NCBI GenBank assembly: GCA_012837835.1 | Contig: DUQK01000031.1 | Location: 1 to 64,000 of the forward strand | Source of the DNA: Christensenellaceae bacterium | GTDB taxonomy: Bacteria; Bacillota; Clostridia; Christensenellales; Aristaeellaceae | Direction: 5' to 3' | Length of the DNA stretch: 64,000 nucleotides | Part shown: in pieces, positions 27,598 through 35,072 of the stretch | How the letters are laid out: each line of letters begins with the position of its first letter | Position numbering within the stretch: position 1 is the stretch's first letter | Notes under the pieces: generated by a model | The model's database searches: none | What the model saw: only the letters and a program-made list of their open reading frames with translations | What the model was told of the DNA's origin: nothing | Translations under genes and position numbers: made by a program

Positions 27598-28296
27598 ATG
27601 GCAAGGGAAAACTACGAACTGCTGGCACTTTTTATGCGGTACTGGTTCGTGTTTTTAATGCTTGTGATTAGCATTAGGGCTGTAAGGCTTATGGCTAAAG
27701 AGCGCCATGAGTATAAAAAACTTATAGATTCTCTTCCCGATGCCGGGCTTATAGGCGAAATAGTAGATATTACAACGGGCAACAGCTATCCATTGCCTAG
27801 GGAGGGCGATATAAGCAATAAGGCGGGGGCTGACATACGGCTTATATATTTGCCGCGCAGCCTGAGCATGCATTTTGAATTTGTTCCAAGGAAGGGCATA
27901 CGCTTAAGCCCCGTAAAAAGAAACACTACTGCACTTATGGATGGTATACCCCTATATGAAAGACCTTATGCCCTACACGGTTCATACATACAGGCGGGTA
28001 ATTATACTCTTAGAGTACGCCTTTTTGAAGGTATAGATGTGCCATACAGTAAAAGGCTAAGTACATCAATGGACGATAGCGAAGGCTGGAGCGAGCGAAC
28101 ATGGGATTTTGCTGCCGATGATTATCTTTACCATATGCAAACAGATGTTAATTACGAGAGCGATTATGATTATAACTACTATAGCCATCAAGAGTATGAC
28201 TATGGTTACGAAGATGAGGAAGGATACACAAAGGGCTTTGATTTAGCTCCTCCTAGTGGCGTGGCAAAAAAAGAGGACGATTATGAGGAAGAATAA
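27598..28296 (+). CDS. FHA-like membrane protein of a cell-wall cluster
   Basis: A 232-residue protein with an N-terminal transmembrane helix (about 9-28) and a cytoplasmic beta-rich domain (about 48-150). The domain resembles a degenerate FHA fold, in which I see SYPLPREGDIS and a phosphopeptide-loop-like RLIYLPRSLSMHFEF. The tail (about 165-232) is very acidic and rich in tyrosine and aspartate. It overlaps a SEDS gene that in turn overlaps a penicillin-binding protein gene. FHA-FtsW/RodA-PBP triplets are known from Gram-positive bacteria, so a regulatory or scaffolding role in cell-wall synthesis is plausible. Key FHA residues are not convincingly conserved. Confidence 0.55.
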   Translation: MARENYELLALFMRYWFVFLMLVISIRAVRLMAKERHEYKKLIDSLPDAGLIGEIVDITTGNSYPLPREGDISNKAGADIRLIYLPRSLSMHFEFVPRKGIRLSPVKRNTTALMDGIPLYERPYALHGSYIQAGNYTLRVRLFEGIDVPYSKRLSTSMDDSEGWSERTWDFAADDYLYHMQTDVNYESDYDYNYYSHQEYDYGYEDEEGYTKGFDLAPPSGVAKKEDDYEEE

Positions 28297-29566
28297 GAAA
28301 CGCCTTAACAAAAAGCGCATTAATAAAAATCCCCTTGTAAATAAGCTCGCCTTTACCATAGTACTGTTTATATTCAGCGGTTTTGCGATGCTTACTGTTA
28401 AAAACATGGATATGCAGACGTTGGTAATTTCCATAGCGGTACCGCTTATATTCCTAATGTCTACAACGCTTATACCCAAAATATTTTTTGCAGATAAGCT
28501 GCTTTTATCCTTGGTAAATTTCCTATGCTCGCTTGGTGTGCTTGTGCTGTATCGTATGGACCCTGCAAAGGGTGTAAATCATGCAATAAACTATGTTGTA
28601 GGGCTAATCACCATGGTAGTGATTATGTTGGTGGTTAAAAACCTATCGCGCTTTAGGAAGCTTTTTCCTATTATAGGACTATTTTCAATAGCTATGCTTG
28701 CCCTGCCTGTGGTAGCAGGAAAGGAAATAGGCGGCGCGAAGGCATGGATTCAGATAGGCTCCATAGGCTTTCAGCCCAGCGAAGTTGTAAAAATAATGCT
28801 GGTTGTGGCAAACGCCTATTTTTTATCAAAGAAAAAAATATTCTATTCTATGGCATTTACAGGTATGTGTCTGCTTTTACTTGTGCTGCAAAGGGACCTT
28901 GGCACCGCGCTATTATACTATGTAGTTACACTTGTAATGATGTTTGTTGCAAGCGGTAGCTGGGCTTTGCTTGCCGGAGGAGTAATAGGGGCAGGCGCTG
29001 TTGCTGTGCTTGGTTACTCCTTGCTTAAGCGTATAGGCTTTGCACACCTTGAAAGGCGGCTTTTGGCTTGGCTAAATCCTTGGGGTAACTATAAAGATGC
29101 AGGTTATCAAACAGTGCAGTCGCTACTTGCCATAGTAAACGGCGGGGCATTTGGGCTTGGGCTTGGAGCAGGCAATGCTTCTCAAATCCCCGTAAAGGAA
29201 ACAGACTTTATATTTCCATTTATATTAAACGAATTTGGTATGATATTCGGGGTATGCTTGGTGCTTATATATATAATAATATTTTTAAGGGGCATAGCAG
29301 TAGCTATGAGGTGCAACCATAGGATGCATAGCCTTATGGCTGCGGGCTGCAGCTTCTTTATAGCCTTTCAAACCTTTGTAATAATAGGCGGCAATATAAA
29401 TATGCTGCCTATAACAGGTGTAACGCTTCCATTTGTTAGCTATGGCGGCACTTCCCTTCTTAGCAGCATGGGTATGATGGGTGTAATTCAAGGCATAGCA
29501 AGCATAAATAAAAGGCATATAATGCAAGATGAACTCCTTGCCGATATAGGGGAGGGGCTAGCATGA
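28283..29566 (+). CDS. SEDS-family peptidoglycan glycosyltransferase (FtsW/RodA)
   Basis: A 427-residue polytopic membrane protein of the shape, elongation, division and sporulation family, which polymerises glycan strands from lipid II. Motifs: QPSEVVKI (about 171), the RRL-AW-NPW block near residue 258, KETDFIF (about 305) and PFVSYGGTS (about 384-392). A lysine/arginine-rich cytoplasmic N-terminus precedes the first helix. The ATG at 28283 overlaps the FHA-like gene by 14 bases; the stop overlaps the PBP start in ATGA. FtsW and RodA cannot be separated from sequence alone. Confidence 0.85.
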   Translation: MRKNKKRLNKKRINKNPLVNKLAFTIVLFIFSGFAMLTVKNMDMQTLVISIAVPLIFLMSTTLIPKIFFADKLLLSLVNFLCSLGVLVLYRMDPAKGVNHAINYVVGLITMVVIMLVVKNLSRFRKLFPIIGLFSIAMLALPVVAGKEIGGAKAWIQIGSIGFQPSEVVKIMLVVANAYFLSKKKIFYSMAFTGMCLLLLVLQRDLGTALLYYVVTLVMMFVASGSWALLAGGVIGAGAVAVLGYSLLKRIGFAHLERRLLAWLNPWGNYKDAGYQTVQSLLAIVNGGAFGLGLGAGNASQIPVKETDFIFPFILNEFGMIFGVCLVLIYIIIFLRGIAVAMRCNHRMHSLMAAGCSFFIAFQTFVIIGGNINMLPITGVTLPFVSYGGTSLLSSMGMMGVIQGIASINKRHIMQDELLADIGEGLA

Positions 29567-30969
29567 AGAATCTCAGGAGTATGCTAAGGAAAGCTGCGCT
29601 TGTTATGACGGTACTATTGCTATCCCTTGTGGTGTTCGGCGCATACAATGTGTCAACACAAGGCAATAGATGGTTTTCATCAAGCGCCAACACTCATTTA
29701 AGGGAGCTTAAGGCTAATGCCACAGCCGGCAATGTATACGATAGAATGGGCGTTCTTCTTGCTACTACAGATATAAACGGTAAGCGCGTATACAATCCCG
29801 ATAGCAATATAAGGCGCTCTATGGTGCATGTGCTGGGTGACAGGCAAAATAACGTAGGCTATGGTGTTGAAGCTTTTATGGCTAATAGGCTTTACGGTTT
29901 TGATACTTCGCCCCTTGTAAGGCTTACCCACGCAATAAGAGGTGAAAAACTAAAAGGGAATGACTTAAGGCTTACCGTTGATTCTAATCTATCATCACGC
30001 ATTGCTAGGCTTTTTCCAAAGGACCATAAGGGCGCATGTGTGGTTATGAACTACCGCACGGGAGAAGTGCTCAGCCTATTAAGTTTCCCGAATTTTGACC
30101 CCGATAATATAACAGAGGCAACTAAGCAGGACAGGAACCGCCCCTTCTGGAACAATGCTACAAGGTGGGTAAGCGCCCCGGGTTCTACATTCAAGGTGAT
30201 TACGCTTGCAAGCGCGCTTCAAAACATTAATAATATAGAGAATGAAACCCTTAACTGCAGCGGTATAATAGAGTTTCCGGGCGGCAGACATAACCTTCTT
30301 GACGCAGGCAAGGCGGTGCATGGGGATATATCGCTAAAGCAGGCGTTTACTAAGAGCTGCAATGTGGTTTTCGGCTCGCTCGCCCTAAGGCTTGGCGATG
30401 CGCAGCTTTCAAACACTGCCGCAGCCTTTGGCATAGGCGATTATTTCCTGTTCAGGGATTTTGTTGTGGAAAACTCCTCATACCCTAAGCATAACCGTAC
30501 TCAAAGCGAGATAGCCTGGACTGGCGTTGGGCAGAGCGCCTTGCAGATAAGCCCGCTTCATATGTGCATGATAGCTTCCTCAATAGCAAACGGCGGGGAT
30601 ATGATGGAGCCTCAACTGCTGCTTAGGGAAATAAACCCTAATAACGAAGTTAAAGAACAATTTTCGCCTAGAGTTTACAAAAAAGCTTTAAGTAAGGAAC
30701 ATGCCCAAATTATTTCAGACTATATGTATGGCGTAGTTCAAAGCGGCACAGGTACAGGCGCAAGAGTAAAGGGCTACAGGATATGCGGCAAGACAGGTTC
30801 TTCTGAGATAGACAATCAAGAAAAAAGCAACGCATGGTTTATAGGTTTTATAGACGAGGAAAACTACCCCTATGCCGTGTGCGTTGCTGTTATGAATGCA
30901 GGCAGCGCCGGTAAGGTCGCGGCGCCGCTTGCTGGAGAAATATTTAAAGAAATACTAGGAGTAAGGTAA
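29563..30969 (+). CDS. pbpA: Class B-type penicillin-binding transpeptidase
   Basis: Peptidoglycan cross-linking enzyme and likely partner of the SEDS polymerase encoded directly upstream (ATGA overlap). A single N-terminal membrane helix (about 9-28) is followed by a short dimerisation region and the transpeptidase domain. Active-site motifs are complete: S208-T-F-K211, S265-C-N267 and K410-T-G412. At 468 residues it is of the short PbpA type. Its stop codon abuts that of the oppositely oriented TPM gene with no intervening base. Confidence 0.87.
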   Translation: MKNLRSMLRKAALVMTVLLLSLVVFGAYNVSTQGNRWFSSSANTHLRELKANATAGNVYDRMGVLLATTDINGKRVYNPDSNIRRSMVHVLGDRQNNVGYGVEAFMANRLYGFDTSPLVRLTHAIRGEKLKGNDLRLTVDSNLSSRIARLFPKDHKGACVVMNYRTGEVLSLLSFPNFDPDNITEATKQDRNRPFWNNATRWVSAPGSTFKVITLASALQNINNIENETLNCSGIIEFPGGRHNLLDAGKAVHGDISLKQAFTKSCNVVFGSLALRLGDAQLSNTAAAFGIGDYFLFRDFVVENSSYPKHNRTQSEIAWTGVGQSALQISPLHMCMIASSIANGGDMMEPQLLLREINPNNEVKEQFSPRVYKKALSKEHAQIISDYMYGVVQSGTGTGARVKGYRICGKTGSSEIDNQEKSNAWFIGFIDEENYPYAVCVAVMNAGSAGKVAAPLAGEIFKEILGVR

Positions 30970-31752
30970 TTACAGGCTTCCGCTTCTTCCGCCGTATGAA
31001 CGCCCTGATGAGCTTGAAAAACTGCTGCTTCCTCCACCACTACTGCTTTTGTTGCTGCTTTCTATTTTGGTTTTTGTTTCCGTCATATATAGGTATATAT
31101 CGTTGGAATGAACAAGCTTTAAGCTTCCGGGCAACACATAATTTGCTGCGCTGCTTTGGCTTTTCATTCTGCGCATATCTTTAGCGAATATACTTATGGC
31201 AATAGCTGCAATTATTGCGGATATTACAAATATATATGGCACATATTGTGCTAATATCTGTACCTTTGTTTTGGGTGTTAGCGCTTTTTGTAGGTAATCC
31301 ATATAGTCAAGCATTGCATTATAATAGTCCCTGTCAGGAAGGTGCGGTTTTAATACATTATACAGGTCATCCTGGCTTTCGCCTGCAAGCATTTCCTTTG
31401 CTGTGCCGAAGCTCGCTTCGCCGTATGCGCCCCTTTTACCTATATCAAAGCAGAAGGCGAACGCTACATAGCTGTCCATGTTTTCATAATCGCGAACGGA
31501 TTCATAGTATTCAGCGGCGAATCTTTCAGCACTAAAGCCCTTAGAGTTGTTAGTGGTAATAATAATAAGGTCTGAGCCTGTACTTTCGTATAGCTCGCTC
31601 GCCCTTTTGTTTAGCACATCAATTTCTTCGGCACTAAAAAAGCCAGTGTCGTCAAACACATGCTTATCTAAAGCAAGCGCAGGTATGCTTATAGCAAAGC
31701 AAGAAATTAGTATAGCGGTTATTAAAACTATCAATAAAGTTATTTTTTTCAT
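30970..31752 (-). CDS. TPM-domain membrane protein with Ser/Gly-rich tail
   Basis: A 260-residue protein: signal or membrane segment (about 5-25), an extracytoplasmic TPM domain (about 30-150, starting VFDDTGFFSAEEIDVLN), a transmembrane helix (about 170-190) and a low-complexity tail of serine and glycine (SSGGGSSS and similar). TPM domains are found in photosystem repair and membrane-quality proteins; the biochemical function here is unknown. It lies 4 bases after a zinc-ribbon gene on the same strand, and the two probably form an operon. Confidence 0.7.
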   Translation of the reverse strand: MKKITLLIVLITAILISCFAISIPALALDKHVFDDTGFFSAEEIDVLNKRASELYESTGSDLIIITTNNSKGFSAERFAAEYYESVRDYENMDSYVAFAFCFDIGKRGAYGEASFGTAKEMLAGESQDDLYNVLKPHLPDRDYYNAMLDYMDYLQKALTPKTKVQILAQYVPYIFVISAIIAAIAISIFAKDMRRMKSQSSAANYVLPGSLKLVHSNDIYLYMTETKTKIESSNKSSSGGGSSSFSSSSGRSYGGRSGSL

Positions 31753-31756
31753 AATA

Positions 31757-32845
31757 TCACCTAAACTGTAAAATCAAGGACATAATAAATGTAATTATTG
31801 CGGAAGAACCTGCAAATATGCCAAGAAACCAGCCTATGGCTTTGGGAACTGACATAGGTATATCGCATGTAAGCTGTTCTGTTTGTCCGTTTATTGCAAA
31901 GGTATAGGTTTTATCTGCCTTTTTTGTGGTTATTAGCCACATTGGATATAGCGCAGGGTAGCAGGTGCCGTCAGGCACATTTATCTTTGTGGATATAGGC
32001 ACGACGGATTCATAACCAAGCACGGTTGAGCGCAGTTCATTTTGCATACTCCGGGCTATACGCTCATCAGCCCTCTTTTTGCTATCTTCTATGGCTACAT
32101 CGGCTCTACTTGCCTGCGCGCCTGAAAGCACTTCGGGTACATAGGGGAGAGCGTCTTTAGTGTTATATGGCTCAAGCGATTCAGTTAGCTTATTATCCGT
32201 TTTTTCGCTTGCGTCAACGGGCAGGTCTTTAAAATCAACAGTGCCGGCTCGCCTTATGCGGTAGTGGCGCGTTTGGGTTATGCGGTAATTTCCCCGTCTA
32301 AATGAGCGCACCCTTTTGGCGGAGTAAGTTATATCAGCATCCGCGGTGCAGCTAAAGAGCCAGTAGGGTACATATAGCTTTCTTATTTCGTCTATTTGGT
32401 TATTCTTCTTAAACAGATTGGGTATAAGCTTCTTGTTTTTAAAGTAATTTTTGAAAAGCTCAACCGCCCTGTCTTTGCTTACCTTAAAGGGTATTACGGA
32501 ATCGGGTCTTGTGCCGGGGGTAAATTGAGCAGGTATTATAGACGGGCTGCCACAAAATGCACACTCTGTTGCGACGGTGGTTTCATCGGTTATAAGCTCT
32601 GCTCCGCATGATGAACAGTTGAAAGTGCGTGTGCGGTTAAGCTCCTCATCGCTAAAACCTTCGTCTTTAGCTTGCCAATTTGTACCCTCATTAAAGTTTT
32701 CACTTTCCTTTTCGATTTCAATAGCTTGTTTAAGGGCTTCAACTTCAAACTGGCTGCCGCAACTTGAACATGCCATTTCCTTAGCGTTGCCATCAAAAGT
32801 AAGCGAGCTGCCACAGGAAGGGCATTTATATGTTATTGTTGCCAT
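31757..32845 (-). CDS. Multi-zinc-ribbon membrane protein
   Basis: A 362-residue protein with a first zinc ribbon CPSCGSS...CSSCGSQ (about 8-32), a second CSSCGAE...CAFCGSP (about 76-98), a central beta-rich domain (about 105-330) and one C-terminal membrane helix (about 338-360). No enzyme motif is visible. Such proteins are annotated as TFIIB-type zinc-ribbon proteins in Bacillota, often beside TPM-domain genes. It is transcribed divergently from ctsR, with a repeat element between the two promoters. Confidence 0.65.
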   Translation of the reverse strand: MATITYKCPSCGSSLTFDGNAKEMACSSCGSQFEVEALKQAIEIEKESENFNEGTNWQAKDEGFSDEELNRTRTFNCSSCGAELITDETTVATECAFCGSPSIIPAQFTPGTRPDSVIPFKVSKDRAVELFKNYFKNKKLIPNLFKKNNQIDEIRKLYVPYWLFSCTADADITYSAKRVRSFRRGNYRITQTRHYRIRRAGTVDFKDLPVDASEKTDNKLTESLEPYNTKDALPYVPEVLSGAQASRADVAIEDSKKRADERIARSMQNELRSTVLGYESVVPISTKINVPDGTCYPALYPMWLITTKKADKTYTFAINGQTEQLTCDIPMSVPKAIGWFLGIFAGSSAIITFIMSLILQFR

Positions 32846-32880
32846 TTGTACCTCCTTGTCAATATACTTTTTCTGCGCAT

Positions 32881-32909
32881 ATTCTAGCAGAGTATGAATA
32901 TTTTGTAAA
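32881..32909 (-). promoter_or_regulatory. Promoter of the zinc-ribbon/TPM operon
   Basis: On the minus strand: TTTACA (32909-32904), a 17-base spacer ending in TGC (extended -10) and TAGAAT (32886-32881). The palindromic element begins 10 bases upstream of its -35. Confidence 0.65.
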
Positions 32910-32919
32910 TAATGATAGC

Positions 32920-33084
32920 TTATACTTATCTCAGCCTAAATCAGCTTTATATTGCGCGCCTTTTCCGATTTGACTTTGCTTTGCTCAGTCAACGTAGCGC
33001 CACTATGTTTCCTTCGCCAAGCTTCGCCAAATCAAAAAAAACTCGCTGCAATCTATGCGCTGCTTTAAACTGAGATAAGTATTA
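32920..33084. repeat. MITE-like palindromic element, copy A (type 1)
   Basis: A 165-bp element with inverted ends TTATACTTATCTCAG and CTGAGATAAGTATTA, flanked by TTA on both sides of the inner TACTTATC...GATAAGTA. The core shares CTTTTCCgATTTG-aCTTTGCTTTGC and AAGCTTcGCCAAAtC with three other copies. The whole element can fold into one long imperfect hairpin. No coding capacity. It separates the two divergent promoters, leaving 1 base to the ctsR -35. Confidence 0.85.
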
Positions 33085-33085
33085 C

Positions 33086-33114
33086 TTGTAAAAAAGAGCT
33101 GCATATGCTACAAT
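33086..33114 (+). promoter_or_regulatory. Promoter of the ctsR operon
   Basis: TTGTAA (33086-33091), a 17-base spacer and TACAAT (33109-33114). The CtsR box begins 6 bases further on, over the expected transcription start. The -35 is immediately outside repeat copy A. Confidence 0.75.
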
Positions 33115-33119
33115 TTAAA

Positions 33120-33136
33120 GGTCAAAGAAGGTTAGA
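33120..33136. promoter_or_regulatory. CtsR operator
   Basis: GGTCAAA-GAA-GGTTAGA matches the CtsR heptad direct repeat RGTCAAA-NAN-RGTCAAA with two mismatches, both in the second heptad. It lies just downstream of the -10 of the operon that encodes CtsR itself, implying autorepression released by heat or proteotoxic stress. No such box was seen before clpP, clpX or lon. Confidence 0.8.
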
Positions 33137-33158
33137 CTTTTTGACTGGGAGGAGAAAA

Positions 33159-33647
33159 ATGAGGCTAAGCGATATAATAGAAGAATTTATAAAGGGTATG
33201 CTTTCCCCAAGCGTAGGGGAGATACGCCTTCAGCGCAACGAGCTTGCTGAATATTTCAGCTGTTCTCCATCTCAAATAAACTATGTTCTGTCAACGCGCT
33301 TTACGCCCGCACACGGCTATATTATAGAAAGCAGGCGCGGTGGCGGGGGGTTTATAAGCATAACCCAGATAAAGCCGAAGACAGCACAGCAGCTGGACCA
33401 TCTGCTTAACAACCTAATTGGAAGCTCCATAGACGATAGGCAGGCAAATGCACTATGCAAACAGCTTTTAAGGCACGATATAATAAACAAGAGAGAGGCG
33501 CGCCTCATGTGCGCCGCCACATGCAATAAGGCATTAAATGTTTCCCTATCAAACGGCATGAAGGATGAAGTTAGAGCCAACATATTAAGAAGTATGTTAC
33601 TATCCCTTGTAAAGGGAAACCAGTTGGAGGAAGAAAATGATCTGTGA
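33159..33647 (+). CDS. ctsR: CtsR stress-gene repressor
   Basis: Repressor of class III heat-shock genes. The 162-residue protein begins MRLSDIIEEFIKG, matching the family start; the longer frame from 33105 would include the operator and is rejected. The winged helix-turn-helix (about 25-75) retains SQINYVLSTRF and the DNA-contacting, heat-sensing RGGGGFI wing. The C-terminal domain (about 85-155) mediates dimerisation and contact with McsB/ClpC. It overlaps mcsA by 11 bases. Confidence 0.9.
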   Translation: MRLSDIIEEFIKGMLSPSVGEIRLQRNELAEYFSCSPSQINYVLSTRFTPAHGYIIESRRGGGGFISITQIKPKTAQQLDHLLNNLIGSSIDDRQANALCKQLLRHDIINKREARLMCAATCNKALNVSLSNGMKDEVRANILRSMLLSLVKGNQLEEENDL

Positions 33648-34128
33648 AATTTGTAATAAAAACGAAGGCAATATAGTTTTTCAAGTTTATAATAATGGAA
33701 AAATGATAACTAGAACAATATGCTCCGAGTGTGCTGTTGCTGCGCAGAACCAGTTTTTTAAGGCGCTGCGTATAGTGACAAACAATGTAAACCAGAAGAG
33801 TAAGCAGACTAGGAGCGTTGCGAGGCTGCCGGAAAGCATATGTACTAGCTGCGGCACTGCGATATCGGAAATAACTGAAGACACTCTTCTTGGTTGCCCT
33901 AATTGCTATGATGTGGCAAGGGTACAGCTTGCTAAGCTAAAGCAAAAGGATAAAGCTGAAAATACTGAAGAGGGAGAAATTGCGCAGCCAAAGGATATAC
34001 TTGCGCAAATGCATCATGAGCTAAGAAGCGCAATAGTAATGCAGGATTTTGAACTTGCAGCAAGCATAAGGGATAAAATCCGTAAAACCGAGGAAACGCT
34101 TTTAGTAGAGGGTGATGGTGATGAATAA
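33637..34128 (+). CDS. mcsA: McsA, zinc-binding activator/adaptor
   Basis: Partner of McsB in the CtsR/ClpC system. The 163-residue protein has two zinc modules of paired CxxC motifs, CEIC/CSEC (3-32) and CTSC/CPNC (about 70-90), and a C-terminal UVR domain (about 125-160: MHHELRSAIVMQDFELAA). All eight cysteines are present. It overlaps ctsR upstream and mcsB downstream, so the three are translated together. Confidence 0.88.
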   Translation: MICEICNKNEGNIVFQVYNNGKMITRTICSECAVAAQNQFFKALRIVTNNVNQKSKQTRSVARLPESICTSCGTAISEITEDTLLGCPNCYDVARVQLAKLKQKDKAENTEEGEIAQPKDILAQMHHELRSAIVMQDFELAASIRDKIRKTEETLLVEGDGDE

Positions 34129-35071
34129 ACTGCTTATATCAAGGCGCGCAAGTCTATCAAGAAATTTTAGCGACCTTCCATTCCCTAACAAGATGGATAA
34201 GGCGCAGAGGGAAACAGGGCTTGCCAGGGTTTCTCTTGCGCTTTACAGCGGCAGGGAAGTGTTTAAACAGGTATATAAGGGTGATGGCATAGGTCTATCA
34301 GGCGCAGGCTTTTTTGCATCAGCAATGGAAGATATACTTTCAAAGGAAAATGTAAACCTTTTTGAAAACAGTACCGGTAATGTATTTGTAATAGCAGGTG
34401 ATGAGGACTGTGTTAAAGTACAAAGCATTTTTGAAGGTGAGCAGGATAAAGCTATTTACCTTATAGAGAACATAGCATCCCATATATTTAAGGCTTATTC
34501 ACCGGCTTATGACCCGCAGTTTGGTTACCTTACCGCAAGACCTGCGCTAGCAGGCACCGGTATAGAACTTTCAGCGCTAATACATCTTCCGGTTACAAGC
34601 CTACTACGGCAGGTATCATCTGCTAAAAAAACACTTAAAGAGGAAACAAACTGTGTGTTATCCCCTATAAGCAAGGGGCGTAACCCCTCATGCCTTTACG
34701 AAATAAAATGCATGGGAGAAGGTGCAGATAGTATGAAAGAGAGCTTGGATAACGCGCTAAATAAGCTATATACGCAGGAGAGCTTGCTTGCAAAAAGGGT
34801 GTTAAGTAATCCGCGCTCATCTCTGTACGATAAGATACATAGAGCTTATGGTGTGTTGTGCCATGCAAGGCGCATAACTATGGAGGAGTTTCTATCCCTC
34901 TGGTCGCTTTTACGCTTGGGGGCGGAAAACAAAGCTATAGACATAAGCATAGAAAAGGTGGACAGCCTGCTTAAACCATCAAGCCGTGTGCATGAGCGCT
35001 TGAGAAACAACTCAAACGAAAGAAACTATATAAGAGCCGATGAAATAAGGCGGCTACTTAAGGAGGAATAA
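34121..35071 (+). CDS. mcsB: McsB-like protein, predicted inactive arginine kinase
   Basis: Homologue of the protein arginine kinase that marks proteins for ClpCP. The fold is recognisable in SRNFSDLPFPN (13-23), GYLTAxP (135-141), GTGxxLSALIHLP (145-157) and the C-terminal RAYGVL block. Catalytic features known from the phosphagen-kinase family are altered. SSRIRLAR reads SRRASLSR, losing one Arg. NEEDHIR reads GDEDCVK (93-99). CPTN reads RPAL, so R140 replaces the active-site Cys. GTGLRAS reads GTGIELS, so E149 replaces Arg. The RGIYGEGS block is absent. At 316 residues it is also about 40 shorter than usual. Retention in the operon suggests an adaptor role. The ATG at 34121 follows GAGGGTG; in-frame GTG/ATG codons lie 3-9 bases upstream. 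Confidence 0.8.
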   Translation: MNKLLISRRASLSRNFSDLPFPNKMDKAQRETGLARVSLALYSGREVFKQVYKGDGIGLSGAGFFASAMEDILSKENVNLFENSTGNVFVIAGDEDCVKVQSIFEGEQDKAIYLIENIASHIFKAYSPAYDPQFGYLTARPALAGTGIELSALIHLPVTSLLRQVSSAKKTLKEETNCVLSPISKGRNPSCLYEIKCMGEGADSMKESLDNALNKLYTQESLLAKRVLSNPRSSLYDKIHRAYGVLCHARRITMEEFLSLWSLLRLGAENKAIDISIEKVDSLLKPSSRVHERLRNNSNERNYIRADEIRRLLKEE

Positions 35072-35072
35072 C

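Noticed and set aside
30970..31080. Serine/glycine low-complexity stretch considered as a frameshifted gene end
   Set aside because: The frame is continuous with the TPM domain and membrane helix, and Ser/Gly tails are common in this family.
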